From Colias croceus (taxonomy: Eukaryota > Arthropoda > Insecta > Lepidoptera > Pieridae): DNA of 64,000 bases. Each line of letters opens with the position of its first letter. The first letter of the stretch is position 1. The DNA lies in NCBI RefSeq assembly GCF_905220415.1, contig NC_059549.1, positions 8,618,001-8,682,000 of the forward strand. The letters are read 5' to 3'. Positions 10,601 through 23,499 of this stretch are shown here, in pieces. Below the pieces are notes generated by a model. It searched no databases, had not been told where the DNA came from, and was given only the letters and a program-made list of their open reading frames with translations. The position numbers and the translations under genes were made by a program.

Positions 10601-11704
10601 TGGACAATCTAGAACAAGTTAGTTTTTATGCAAATAAATGTCTATGGGCGAAACTAAAGGCGCCGCTAGACCTATCTATAAACATTAATTTAAACAAAAG
10701 ATGGTTATGGTCGACATAGAGGCTGGTTTTATGATAATAGCATAAACGCCGTGTGAAGTGGAACAAGCTGGCCTGGTTATGGAAATCAGGGAAATGATCG
10801 ATGCGAATTTGATATGAGAACGGTTGCTTTTAAATATTTGTATTTTACTCAAAACCTGTAGAACAATCCTTTCTATAGAGTCTACTGTATTATTAAAGGA
10901 AAATGTTCTGGTGCAGTTGGTATATATAAATATCGATTAGACGTCTTTAATTATTCAATATAGTAGATACATACATCTGAATCTAAGCAAAAATTTTAAT
11001 AAGTTACGTCTAACGGTAACATCTTTTAAAAGTTCTAGAATGATAATTACTTAATTGATTACAGGATCAGGAATGTCGCAAATTGACTGTTGAAATTACC
11101 TAGCACAGTATTTATTTGATGGTAATTTAGCGACAAAACTTATACATCTGGTTATTTCGCTTAATAAACGCAATCATGGTTTTAGTGCACAGGAAGCTAT
11201 CCATCTGTCGGTGAATTAAAAAAATTAATATTGACTTTGAGACGAAATTAAATATTTTGCCATTTAAACCGGTTTTATTCATGATATTCATGGAAATTTC
11301 TATAGAAAAAGAGCGCATAATTTGTGCAAAATTTTAATGAATGAAAATAAAAATTTGTATTAAAAGCAGTTTATGTTGCTATGCGGACGTACCTGTTCAA
11401 ATTGCTATTCAAGATAAATAAATAATTCCGAAAACCAGATGATCAAAAAAAGGAAATTTCTCAATGCTTTACAAATGCATCTATTTTGATAATACAGTTG
11501 TTTATATAATCATTTGTCCGTTTTAAATAAATTTTAAATTAAATTCTAAGCGAATGTTCAAACATTCGATGACATAATGAACAAGCGATGATAGTCATAA
11601 AAATGTCTCGAATACGTTTCCCACAGGAGATTACCTTTTATCTTTTGTTATTATCTTATTCTATCTTTCTAATTTTATTTAAATAAATAATGCAAAGTAC
11701 TTAC

Positions 11705-11803
11705 ATTACCAAGGAAGCCGCTACAAGGCTGTATGGGCGGCGGTAGAGGCGGCAGGTCCGGGGTTCGCGGACTACCCTCACTGTGGCCCATCTCAGTGCA
11801 TCG
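11705..11803 (-). CDS. orphan internal coding exon candidate (unknown gene)
   Basis: A 99-base GC-rich island in AT-rich DNA has a good acceptor (TTTTGCAG) and a perfect donor (AAT|GTAAGT) on the minus strand. Read in phase 0 it is exactly 33 codons, open, and encodes a Pro-rich peptide containing SPRTPDLPPLPPPIQP. A second frame is also open, so the phase is not proven. I do not recognise the protein. The exon suggests a minus-strand gene with large introns, or a cassette exon, covering part of this apparent desert. No adjoining exon was found. Confidence 0.4.
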
Positions 11804-12111
11804 CTGCAAAATAAGATAGTTTTGTACAACACTATGAAATTTTTGCATAAGATGTTTTTCATTTTTTGTATTAAGCCATAAAGTTTGAATAAGGTCTATA
11901 GACTTCAGATATAAATTATATTTCAGTTACCTCTATTAAAATGAGAAACAATGTGTTGTAAATTTTAATAGGTTTGAATGTAGTTGCTATTAAATGTTAA
12001 ATTAATTTTACAGTCTGTTAAATAAACAGCAATAACATGTCGGATCTATTTAATATTTTAATCCTATACTAAGTGCCTGTCTAAAAGCCATGTAAAGATA
12101 TGAAGGTCTTG

Positions 12112-12275
12112 TCTGTTTAGTTGACCTAATTGCGCAATATATTATAGTCAATTAACATTGTTTTATGTAATAAGAAATATCCAGAAATTAAATCTGTTTA
12201 GTTGACCTAATTGCGCAATATATTATAGCCAATTAACATTGTTTTATGTAATAAAAAAACATCCCGAAATTAAAA
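12112..12275. repeat. 81-bp tandem duplication
   Basis: A unit starting TCTGTTTAGTTGACC at 12112 is repeated from 12193 with only a few differences (for example TAGTC versus TAGCC, and an A-run expansion near the end of copy two). It is non-coding, and the high identity points to a fairly recent duplication. Confidence 0.8.
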
Positions 12276-12868
12276 TTACCAATATACTTAGTTTAATTTG
12301 ACCAAGTGAAAATTAATTTAAATATACATTACATACATTACATTACTCTATTATGATTTGGTGTCGTACTGCACATAATTACACACTATTATTCGATGGT
12401 ATTTAAGTTGAAACTGAGATAACTGTGTATTTAAACTTTAAAGCTCAACAAATCAATAGGTTTCAGCCTTCGGCAACCCTATAACACCATATCCAACATA
12501 ACATAAACAATAATAAAAACATCACCAAGAATAGAATAAATTAACATTTCTAAACATTCGTATTCTCAAGGATTACTAGCCTGCATTGTCCCACAAACCT
12601 GAAAGTGAATAACGGATTATTATTTACGATTTTCTGTCCGTGTGTAAGGAGAGCTGCTTCAAACAGGTCCCATTTGAAATTATGTATGCGAATGCATATA
12701 TACCTGGTAGTATACGATACGTTATGGTTATATTAGTCGAATATAACGTTATCTACATTTCAATCTAGCATATGGTGCAATGGCTGACGCGAGAATTGGA
12801 CAATCGAGTTCTCGGTTCGAAGTTCGAAGTAACAAAAAGCTTGGTGTAGCAGTTAGCACTCGTACTAA

Positions 12869-13330
12869 GGGGCCATCCATTAATCACACACACATTTTGG
12901 TATTTTTTGACCCCCCCTCCCCCTTGGTGATACGTGGTGAGGTTTAAGATTACCCCTCCCCCCTCCCCCCTATACCACGTGTATTTTTTCGTACCTGCAA
13001 AGAATCAATTTTTTATTTATAAAAAAATACTGGTATAAGTATCATCTAATTTTATTATAGTAAATTAAAGACTACTACTATAATAAACGTTCAGAGGTAG
13101 ACAGAATTTTGAATGACATATAAATAATGAAAGATATGCGAAAAAGTTGTACGCGTTTGACTAACAATAAATACATGTAACGCCGCTTTTCGGTTGAGTA
13201 TCGCGCGCTTGTCGAAAAATAAATACACGTGATATATTACTTTACCCCCCCTCCCCCTTGTGATATTTCGTGATGTTTTGATGGACCCCTCCCCCCCCTT
13301 TCGAGCCTCACGTGATTAATGGACAGCCCC
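12869..13330. mobile_element. 462-bp MITE-like element with GGGGC termini
   Basis: The left end GGGGCCATCCATTAATCAC and the right end (reverse complement GGGGCTGTCCATTAATCAC) form terminal inverted repeats with two mismatches. TAA flanks both ends (12866-12868 and 13331-13333), fitting a 3-bp target duplication as in PIF/Harbinger elements. Inside, runs of (C)n/CCCCTCCCCC recur at both ends in mirrored order around an AT-rich core. No transposase ORF is present, so it is non-autonomous. Confidence 0.75.
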
Positions 13331-16300
13331 TAAGAGGTATACCTACACCTATTTACTTGTAACGTTACAACGTATTATATAGATAATACTTTTATGTTAT
13401 AAACGATCCAAACAATTTAAAAATAGATTTGAGAGAGAATGAACTCGTATACGCCATTGAAATAGTGTAATATAACTAAGTGTGAACACAGGCTCCTGAA
13501 AAACAGTTTATAACTATGTATATTAGGAGTCTGGGTCATTAAATGTATGTAGCAAATAATGGTGGAAAATCAACGATTTATTTGCCTAACCTAGTTTTAC
13601 AAAACTTTACAAAGTGTTTTATATACATTATGATTAAGAATTCGAAATCATGTAGGTATTTTAATTGACTTTGATAAACATTATTATAATTTATTTTGTT
13701 CTAAATAACAATAACAAGGTATTGATACACCTTTTTCTAGTTTTACAATAGTGGAGAAAACAAATCATTTTCATAATAATAAAACCACTTTCGAATTTTG
13801 TAAGCTCCACATACATAATGTATATGAATATGTATTTGTGTCATGTGTTATGATGCTCCGAATACGGGTATATTTTAAAATCATTTATGAATTACCTTCA
13901 TCTCATATTGTTTAAATATTGTACAAAGTTAATGTATTTATATTTGATAAAAGATATCTGTATAAATTTAAATGAATATAAATTACTTAATTATTATTCT
14001 AATATATTTCCGCCTAGATATTTGTTTTACGAAATATAAGGTTGTATATTAATACAAGTAGGTAAACATAAATGCAATTATACGACTTTTTCATAGCTTT
14101 TAATGCCGAAATAGCAAAAGCTCGTTGCAGAAAAATTCTTGCAATTACTAGATTTATAGGTAGTCTTATCACACACATATTCAATCGAAAAAATGCAGTA
14201 AGTCTTAAGTCCTAAAACAGTTTTCAACAAAAGAACATACAAACAGTACTTAGTACTCGCAATGTCTACAAAAATCGACCTTTAATTTCGCATTCGAAAT
14301 AAAACCGTTTAATATCGATACGATTTGCTCTCGTTCACACAGATGACCACACCCAAAGGTGAACAAACGACCTCGCACTACCCGTTCATATACCACACAT
14401 TACATCCGCAATCCTTAATATTTCTAATAAAAACAGTTTCCAGACCCCCTACTGTCTGTCTGTCTGTTTTCCATTTCTTCCCGTGAGAGCTTAGACGTTG
14501 TTTTTCCGATCGAATACCTATTACCAATGAAAGCCTCTGTATCCATACCTATATCCTGTATGATAAAACGTATAATTTAATAAAGGTTATGACGGGTTTT
14601 TAGTGCTCGGATTTAGTACCAAAAATTGTGAGTAAAATCATTCGAAATAAAGTTTATTCAAATTAACAGTTGGCTTAAAATTACATCAATAGGTCTCTCC
14701 GTCTCTATGTTTTCATGAATGAATAAAATCTTGTATGTACACGAATATTTATGTAAGTACTAATATATATTAGTTACGTAATATAATTATAAAAATAATA
14801 AATATGCCAATCAATACGATATTTTTTTTATTCAGATTTTTTTTCTCTTTAAGCTCCTTAGATCTCTTAATTGGTAAATATTATAAACAGTAGTTATTAC
14901 ATGATAATACTTTTATCAGTATTTCAATACTTACACTAGTTAATTAAAATTATAGTGCTTGTAATAGCCGATCATTGGAAATGTACTATACCTTCTTTTT
15001 AAGCTGCAAGCTTGTATGGCAGGAAATGCGCATGCGACGTAATTATTACAAACATTTTGCAATTACTGCCTTCCTTTCTAAGTGTAGTAGGTAGATACTT
15101 TCACTTTAAAAATATCAAACTATGCTAAGGAATTTAAATTTTAACACACTTTTAATATCTGAAAAGTGACTGTGGAAAAAACTAAACAAATATTTACTTA
15201 TTTTTGTTTAGTTGGCATATATTTATTAAATTTTTGTTTTTTATAAGAAGAAAACATTAAACGTTGCGTTATTTTGTTTGGGCAATGTCATTATGTTGTT
15301 AAATAACATTTTGAGTGCAAACCTTATTATACGAATCTGGGTTGTTAGGACGTACTGCAGACTGCTTGGTGATCTGTATCTCTGGGTGATAAGATTTTTA
15401 TGCTCATTATTAACTTAATCTTTTTTGATTGCCTAATTTTACAATATTATACTTTAGGTACCTATGTAATTTGATATGACATAAATATAACCAAAAACAC
15501 AAAAATTGCTATTTTTTTCATTTAAAGCGGATTCATAATTTAATTTTCCAGCTGTCGGTATGATCATAAACAATATTAATCAATTTAAAATTTATCAGCG
15601 GGATGCCTGTAACCACCTATCTTTTATTTTGTAATCTAAGCCACCTACTCTGTTTTTGTCAAACTGTATAATACCTGTGTTTCACTTAATCATGTCACTA
15701 TTTTATGACACTATAAAATTTAAAAATCACCAACAAATTTCCTTCGCCCACGTAGAAATAATAAATTAGTGAACATTAGCACCTATTCTTTCAATGATAC
15801 AAGGCCGTTCGACTTTATTAACATACTTGTGTTACTAGAAATTAATCCGATTATATTTGCTCAAATTATTCACATTGTGACCAAAATCCTAGAGCTCGAG
15901 CGGTTATAAGCTTTGGTGTTAAATTAAAACATGCGATATTTTATAAACTGTTCAAGGCATATAAATATGTGTTAAAAAGATCCAGCTTTTTTAAATAAAT
16001 ATATCTCATATCTAAAGCTTTCCTCATTTCAATGATCGAATTTGAATTTGAATGAATTTCTGCACTTCCTTAGAAATCGAAATAGAATATGTTATAGTTT
16101 TATATTTTAATCAATTATGTACTTAATTACAAACCAATGAATACATACTTAACAACATTATTCAAAGACGCTTTACACAAAAACTAACAAAATAAACATA
16201 TAACGTATACGGTATAACATGCAACCTATATCATGTCATCAAAGTAATCTCTTTAACGCGCCGAAAGTCCTCTCAGAACATCTTGGGGGGTGGAAGTGAT

Positions 16301-17614
16301 GAATCGCCTTCGATACCGTATCGAGCCCCGTGAGAACGAGTCGCTTTCACTTAAAACGCACTAAACAAACACCTGTCTGAACTAATAAGACAACAAGCCA
16401 ACAAGGTACACCTGATAACGACAAAATCATGTCGAGCTTTAGAGATAGTCAAAACCAGTGTAATGTTGAAAATTAAGACCACTTGGTAAGATATGCTATG
16501 GAATTATAGTCTTTATTACTTATGTGATATATTCATCATATTATTTAAGCAATATTTCGTGTACTACAATCGACGTGTAGTCACGGATCGACCATTGATG
16601 TATACCCAGCCAATAAATCTAAAGTTTATAATTTGAATTGTATAATTCGCGCGTGAGGCTGAAAATAATTACTGTAAAGCAGATGATATTATTATTTCTG
16701 CTCTACAAAATAAAATATATAAATTGTCTTTGAATATTTTAAAATATGAACTTCTGAATTATAAACGAGTACTTATGAATATACATAATGCATATTATAT
16801 AGAGCAAGTTCGCTCTCTCAGTGACTTTTGCATGCATATATTTTTACAATATATGCATGCAAAGTTCATTCTCTACATTTTCGTTTCCAATATATTGTAC
16901 GCTGATATAATGAATACCAGAGTGTGCTTTTTGGACCTTTCATTAATGATTTGATCAAAATTCATGATTTCAAAAATAAAGACAGCTAATTAAATAATCA
17001 AATATGTCTACTCCATCTACTCAATGAGTAAACGTCCAATAAGAACAATTAACGATATTTCCGGTTACGTACTGGTCCCATGTTTGCAATAAAATATAAT
17101 GGTCCACGAGCGCAAACAAAACATACCGTTAACAGTAATCTTTATGGTTCCGTATGCTTCGGCAGGTTTGACAAAGAGATCTTGCAATCGGTCGTGACTC
17201 ATCCTTCAATATCTTGGTACCTACTCGCAGTACAGTCGTGAGCTTACTCTGCCCTAGAACAATATAGCGCCCGACTCTCAGGAAATATCGATGTTCTATC
17301 ATTCGATTTTATTACGTCTTAATTCGTTTTATTGTTGACCGTGAAATTCTAAACTTGACTGCTTTGCTGCGCCGTGTTTGGTCTATGCCGATATTCATTA
17401 TTATAAATCTTTCGTTTTTATCTAGATATTAGAATTAAATATATTTTATGAAAACTAACATTTTGGTGATAAATAATACCACAATGTCAGTTTGTAGAAA
17501 TTTTTTTCCAGTTTTTATCTGTTTCTTGTTATGGCCTGGCTCTAGTCTCTACCTCAACTCTACCTATTTATTCTGAGCTTAACTTCAAAAGAAGATGCAC
17601 TGCAAAATGAGAGA

Positions 17615-17725
17615 AAGCATAAATAAATAAATAAATTTCTTTATTTGCATAATGTGTGTACAAAGATAGCAATATTACATATAAGTAGGTAGAATCAACA
17701 CATTAGCCATAAATGGCGTGCAAAT
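17615..17725 (-). repeat. probable truncated LINE 3' tail
   Basis: A simple AAATAAATAAATAAAT-type run is followed by a TTTCTTTATTTGCAT segment. This resembles the 3' end plus microsatellite tail of non-LTR retrotransposons, inserted in reverse orientation. No coding sequence is retained. Confidence 0.4.
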
Positions 17726-20700
17726 TAAATCAGCTCCGCAACATTATTTTAAGTATATAAAAAGTACATTATTTCATTGTCACATGATAACATTTGTTTA
17801 CCTATTTTTTATTAGTTACTAACTACTACCTTTTTTCTAACTTCTAAATCCAATGAATGTAATTGTACACGTACCTACACGTGTAAACGTACGTAGACAA
17901 TACTCTACAGTCTACATATTTATATTGCGAAAGTAGGTAGTTAGCCTGTTACTTTACCGGATTGTCTTGATAAGCAAAAGTACTAGGTACCTATCTACAC
18001 TTTACGTTTACGATGGCTAATTACAGAGAGGCTTACATATTTTAAACAAGACTTTCGTATTCGCTTTACTTCTATAAAATGTCGTAAGTTAACATCACAG
18101 TGGATTTTAAATCTTTCTCCATCTTAGGTATTGACGTGATCTACATTGTGCCGTTCCGTTCCTAGAACCGAACAGGCGGTCTCGATCAAAGTCCATTTCA
18201 ATTTCAACGCTTTGCTTGTTTTTAGTTGATTTATATTAGGGCTGACAACTGATTTCTGTGTTTTTCTTAAATATCAAATAGGTACCTAATATTAAGAATA
18301 CTTCATATGACTGTTATAATATTAGTATCTGTAATTTCTGTTATCGCGAATACTGTCAGCTTTATTACGAATAATTATAATATACGCATATACTTATGAC
18401 ACGATATATTTGAGGTGCAATGACTTAAAATTGTTCTACAGCATTCGTGTATTTAAATATACAATATTAAACGGTTAACAGGTGACAGCCCTATTACAGG
18501 CCGTGGTCGATTCAAAGTTGATAGCGTATGTAACTCTATACTTTATGCCATTCTTATATGGAACACTTACACCTCTGACTCTGAGAAACGAATCTATGTC
18601 TGAGAAATTCTCAATGACTCATGTTCGTTTTGGGCCACATGGTGCTGACCATAGCAAGACCATAATACCATACCTAATATCAAAAAGCTAATTATATTTT
18701 TCTTTAAATATATCTACTTAGTTACTTAGCTTTTTAAAAATCGCCCTTCTTTTTACACGATTATTTTTTATTACCTAAGTAAGTTCACCAGCAATTATTA
18801 TAAATTTTGAGTGGAATAAGTTCATAACTGATAATAAAGCTAATATTTATAATACCCATATCTATTTACGTTGGTTTTCAAATAAATTTAAACTGTATCT
18901 ATTGCCGATTGCTGAATACTGCGTTTTAAATAGAGCAAATTAATTTTTGCAGTGTGTATGTAATTCAATAGATATTATAGGTAACTATAGTTAGGTAGGT
19001 ATAGTTATATATTAAGGGTAACTTTACCTTAATATTCAGTTTCTCCACATAATGACTAAGGTTTGCTCATCGCTTGCTTTTGTTAGACGACTTGAAGATA
19101 CATTATGATAGAACAATGATGTAACACAGATAATCATAAGGATTACGTTTTGATATCTAGAGCGATTTCACTGTAGGTATTGCAACGCTTGAAGCTTCAT
19201 TAAGTAAGTACTTATTGTTAAGAATTTAAGATTAAAGTTCAAAGCGCTTCCAAAAAAGTCTAATAAACATATATTGGAGTTGAACATTTTTATAATCATA
19301 AGCAAGATAACAAATTTAAAGTGCGGTAGGTAACTAATAACTAGGTATACCTAAGTGCTTACGTAGCAAGTGCTTGATAATTTCTAAATTATGCAAAGTA
19401 AACAGACAATTCGTATTAATGTCAAAATGACGATAACGGAAATAAATTGGGGTTAGCTGTTGCCACCATATTAAACAGTGTATTGGCAATATCGATATAT
19501 TGATTTAATTTCAACATTCTACATATTTTTAAACCAAGCCGTCGAAATTTATGGAAACATCTTCCTTATATAAGTAAAGCATGATGTAAGCGCATCTTTG
19601 TATTAAGGCATTATTAAAATTCGTTTGTTTACAAAATTTAGTACAATCGAACCCAAGTACGCCACGTATGCAAAACAACAATAATAATTATCACCTTATT
19701 TAAGATATTAATAATTAACAACATTTTAATGAAAGAAAGAAATAAAGGTTGTCTTTAGCAACATTTTGAAGGAATCATTACATTGTGTTTTTGCAAAAAA
19801 ACATAGATTGGATAAAGTTACCTCAGCCTTATGTCTATCTTTATCCAGTTATTGTAGATTTTCAGTTCCATGTACAATTTAATTGGTGTATCGTATCGGA
19901 TGCATAAATTCGCGTTTAAAAACGTCCGATGGCTATCTAGCATCCCGAACGGCTCGGCCAGTGCTGGATCGGGCTGTTTATGGGCTAGTGTGGACAATGC
20001 CGGGTAATTAGTGTATTATGTGTGGGCGGTCTCCCCTCTATCTACCTGACTATCAACGTATTGAAGCTCATTATTTCACATAAGCGTTATTTACCACTTC
20101 TTTCGCAGATGAGCTACACGGTTAGGATAATAGTAAATATTGAATTTATCCTGCTATTAATACCTATCTGAACAAAATATCTCTTTAACATAAATAAACA
20201 TAGGCATAGACCAAATTGATCGCAGATTTGAGCCTACAGACGCCAGGTGGGTAGATGAATACTCGCCAAAAATGGTAGGCTTTATTTTACTTCTGGGTTT
20301 TCCAATCTATTAATATACCATATCATCAAAATATGTGAATGAACAGACAACCTACACACCCACTACCTATCTATAAACTACCTATATTTAAAAGCTGTAC
20401 ATAAAGAGATATTTACCTAAATACATTTTTCAATAGCAAAACAAATAGGAAATATTACTGACTTATAACCATTCATCCTTCTTGAGATAAATAAATATAA
20501 TAAAAAAAAAATAATAAAATGAAAAAGTATAAGAAAATAGTTAAAATAAAAAAGTCGATCAAGTACCTAGGTAGATATACCTGGGTGTATGCGTACAGTA
20601 AAGGACGTCAGACATGTGTAGTGTGGTGTAGTCAAGACTGAAAAAAGTGCATATTATATCACTATTTTTTTTTATAAAATAGGCATTATTCTATGTAGGT

Positions 20701-23499
20701 ACTAAACTACAAGTAAACTTTTAAATTATAGAAATGCATACCCACTCTTGATCATTTTTTTTTTTACTTATAGTACCTACCTATTATAGAATAGGGATTG
20801 CAGTATACAAAATATAGCTATGTATGTTTAGAGTACTTTGTTTTTATTAATAGTTGTTAAATAACAAGTTTAACAAAACCAATACAAATGTAATGACAAA
20901 ACAATCCAATAGCTATTTATTTATATTTTTCGTACCTATGAAAATATCGGTTACTTCAAAAATTTCAACATCGGGTGTAAATTAGTATTTCCGGTACCTA
21001 TATCACAAGTCATCTCATATTCATTGTGTTTATCAAATAAGCAAACGGTAAAGAAATATATTTAGGGACTATCTTAAAATATTAAACATTGGCACATTTT
21101 AACCTCTTGGCTATTTGGAATTAAGCTCATGTAAGAGCTAAATTCTATAACTTTTTACTAGATCTATCTGATATTTGAAGTTCAAAAAATTAATAATAAG
21201 TAAATATGAAGTCATACATTTAAATTTGAGAAACTAAACTAAAAATATTAACAGATCACGAAAAAAAGCTACGAAAAATAAGATTCTCTTACCTTTACCA
21301 CCGATTAATAAAAAACAATTCCACAAACAGTTTGTACAATTCACTAAACCGCTGCAAATCACTAAGTTTTGGTATGGTCCACCAGTTTATTTTGACGAAA
21401 AGGCTGTGGCTTCACTGTTATTTCGAATCAACGAACCGGCGTGGCTCGCTCCGGACGAAGCACGCGTGCATTTCAATGGATGAAAGTGTAAACTAAGGTT
21501 TTTGTATCGCTCGCTCTCGCTTCAACACACGCGTGAGAAAAGGACGAAAATGTCCACTACTGTCAAGTTTAGTTTAGCCAAGTGGCGACTTCGCCCACTT
21601 TGTTATTTAAATAATTTCTTAACTTTTAAGAGCTCTCACGCGCAAGCATAAGGAACAAACTGATAGCAATGGAAGTTGAGGCATACAAAAAATAAAACTA
21701 AAATATGTTTGTTTAATGTTTATTATCTTCCCACAGGTGGCAAGAACCAGAGTAGTGAGCACAACCTAACGTAACGAAAATGGTAACTATTTTTGGGGAT
21801 AACCACTTCTAATATTGTTTTATATCTAGAAATCGATTTTAATGATAAAATTGTTCTACACTAAAATATCCACTATATGAAAACAAAAATGTACGGTGCC
21901 AATCCAGTAACGTGCATATTTGTGTACAAAGATTGAAATAATGTTTTGAATTGAAGTGATAATTAAGTTATAAAAACTTTATAAAGTTATGGCCTTTAAA
22001 AAAATTTGGAACCAAATAAAATGTGAAATCCCCTGAGGACTGCTCCTACCCCGGCTTACAAAATTTATTTTCTTTCAAGGTGAAAAGCTTACCGTACCGC
22101 ACATCTTTAAAACGATACAGATATTTTAATTTGTTATAGTTAAAAATATATAAACTCACTTTGAAAAAGTCATCTCATAGAATGATAATATTCTGCATCA
22201 ATTTAATTTTAAATGAGTGTTTTCAACTTCCAGAGACTTACTATAATATTATAAAGATATTTATTATAATTTATTTCATCCGAAAACTGTACCGCCTTAA
22301 AAATGGACGTCACTTGTAAGCCCCCGGATCCTATGAATCAACAGTTTCAAAAGGAAAGATATAATTTGATATGAATTGTAACAAATATGCATGTAACCAA
22401 GGCCAGAAGAATGCAATCGGTTACAAGCCGACTTGTTCCTTGAGAAGAGAGCTTGCTAGATTAAATTTGAAATACTACATGCAAAACCTTTTTTTTATGT
22501 ATTTTTTTTAGTTTTATAAGTTTTAAACGTGTGCTTATTAGCGACGTGTCCAAAATTTACTTGATTATAAACTGCTCTCTACTCAATATAAGATGTAACA
22601 TTATGAGAATTATTCGCTGATCGTGAAATTGCCGAAATCGAATTACCAATATATTACTGACAAAAGCTCGAATACCACTTGATATTAGGTGGTTTACAAT
22701 TTAATTTGGGGACAATGAAATAAATTGTCTGTGAATTTACTTGCGCTCGGCAATATACTTTTCGTCAAGTACAAATCAAAAGATTGGCACATGTAACTTC
22801 ACAGACGACATGAATTATTAAAACTGAGACAGGCTTTTAGACACCTCATCAGTTTTAATGACTCACAACATTGCTAGAGCTCGCAGAGGTCGTTATAAGC
22901 GTCCCCTAATAAAACAACACCCTTGCGAACTCTGTTGTTTTATAGACACACTATAAAACAACACAATTGATGTTCAGTAGCAAATAAACCTTCTTTCAAG
23001 TGCATAGGCACATTACATTAGATTAAAAGCTAATCAAATATAATATTATATGCAAACTTGACTAACAATACTTTTTTTTTTTGTTTTTCTATAATTTTTT
23101 TCAAGGTATGTTTTAGCGAATATAATTAATGGAGTAAGTACAATATAATATAATGATCAATGACGGAACATAAAAGATACTGTAAAAAAAAAGTAAGATT
23201 AAATGATTCAAAACAAATGAAAGTGAATTATTTGAATGATAAAAAATACCCAACCACTACTAACAATACATCTGTAGACATATTGAAGACGAATATATAT
23301 AAAATGGATCTATGTTTATAGTACAAGAGCTTTGTCCTTCACGTATTATTGCTTAGTATGTAAGTATATAGTTGACAGTCGACAGTTCATGAGGCCGTAT
23401 ACTGTAAACATAGAAACAACGCAATGAAAACAATACATAAGTAATACATAAAGAACAGAATTTGCCTATACATTAATTTCACAATGATATCTTTAAATA

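Larger units (their letters stand above)
5965..11704. other. intergenic or intronic AT-rich DNA without recognised genes
   Basis: Apart from the Helitron-like dimer at 7331-7667, I find no coding exon, RNA gene or complete element. Short ORFs here (for example near 6622-6819, 8117-8311 and 8951-9163) have AT-driven composition and no recognisable motif. A poly(T)-rich stretch at about 5990-6008 follows the element. Confidence 0.6.

Noticed and set aside
12770..12840. tRNA-like stretch with A-box-like TGGTGCAATGG and GGTTCGAAGTT
   Set aside because: No acceptor-stem pairing or full cloverleaf could be built, and the B box is imperfect. At best a tRNA-derived SINE remnant.
21737..21781. Exon-like segment TTCCCACAG|GTGGCAAG ... 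AAAATG|GTAACT on the plus strand
   Set aside because: Only about 45 bases, ending in an ATG with nothing downstream to join to. Splice-site matches of this strength are expected by chance in 20 kb.
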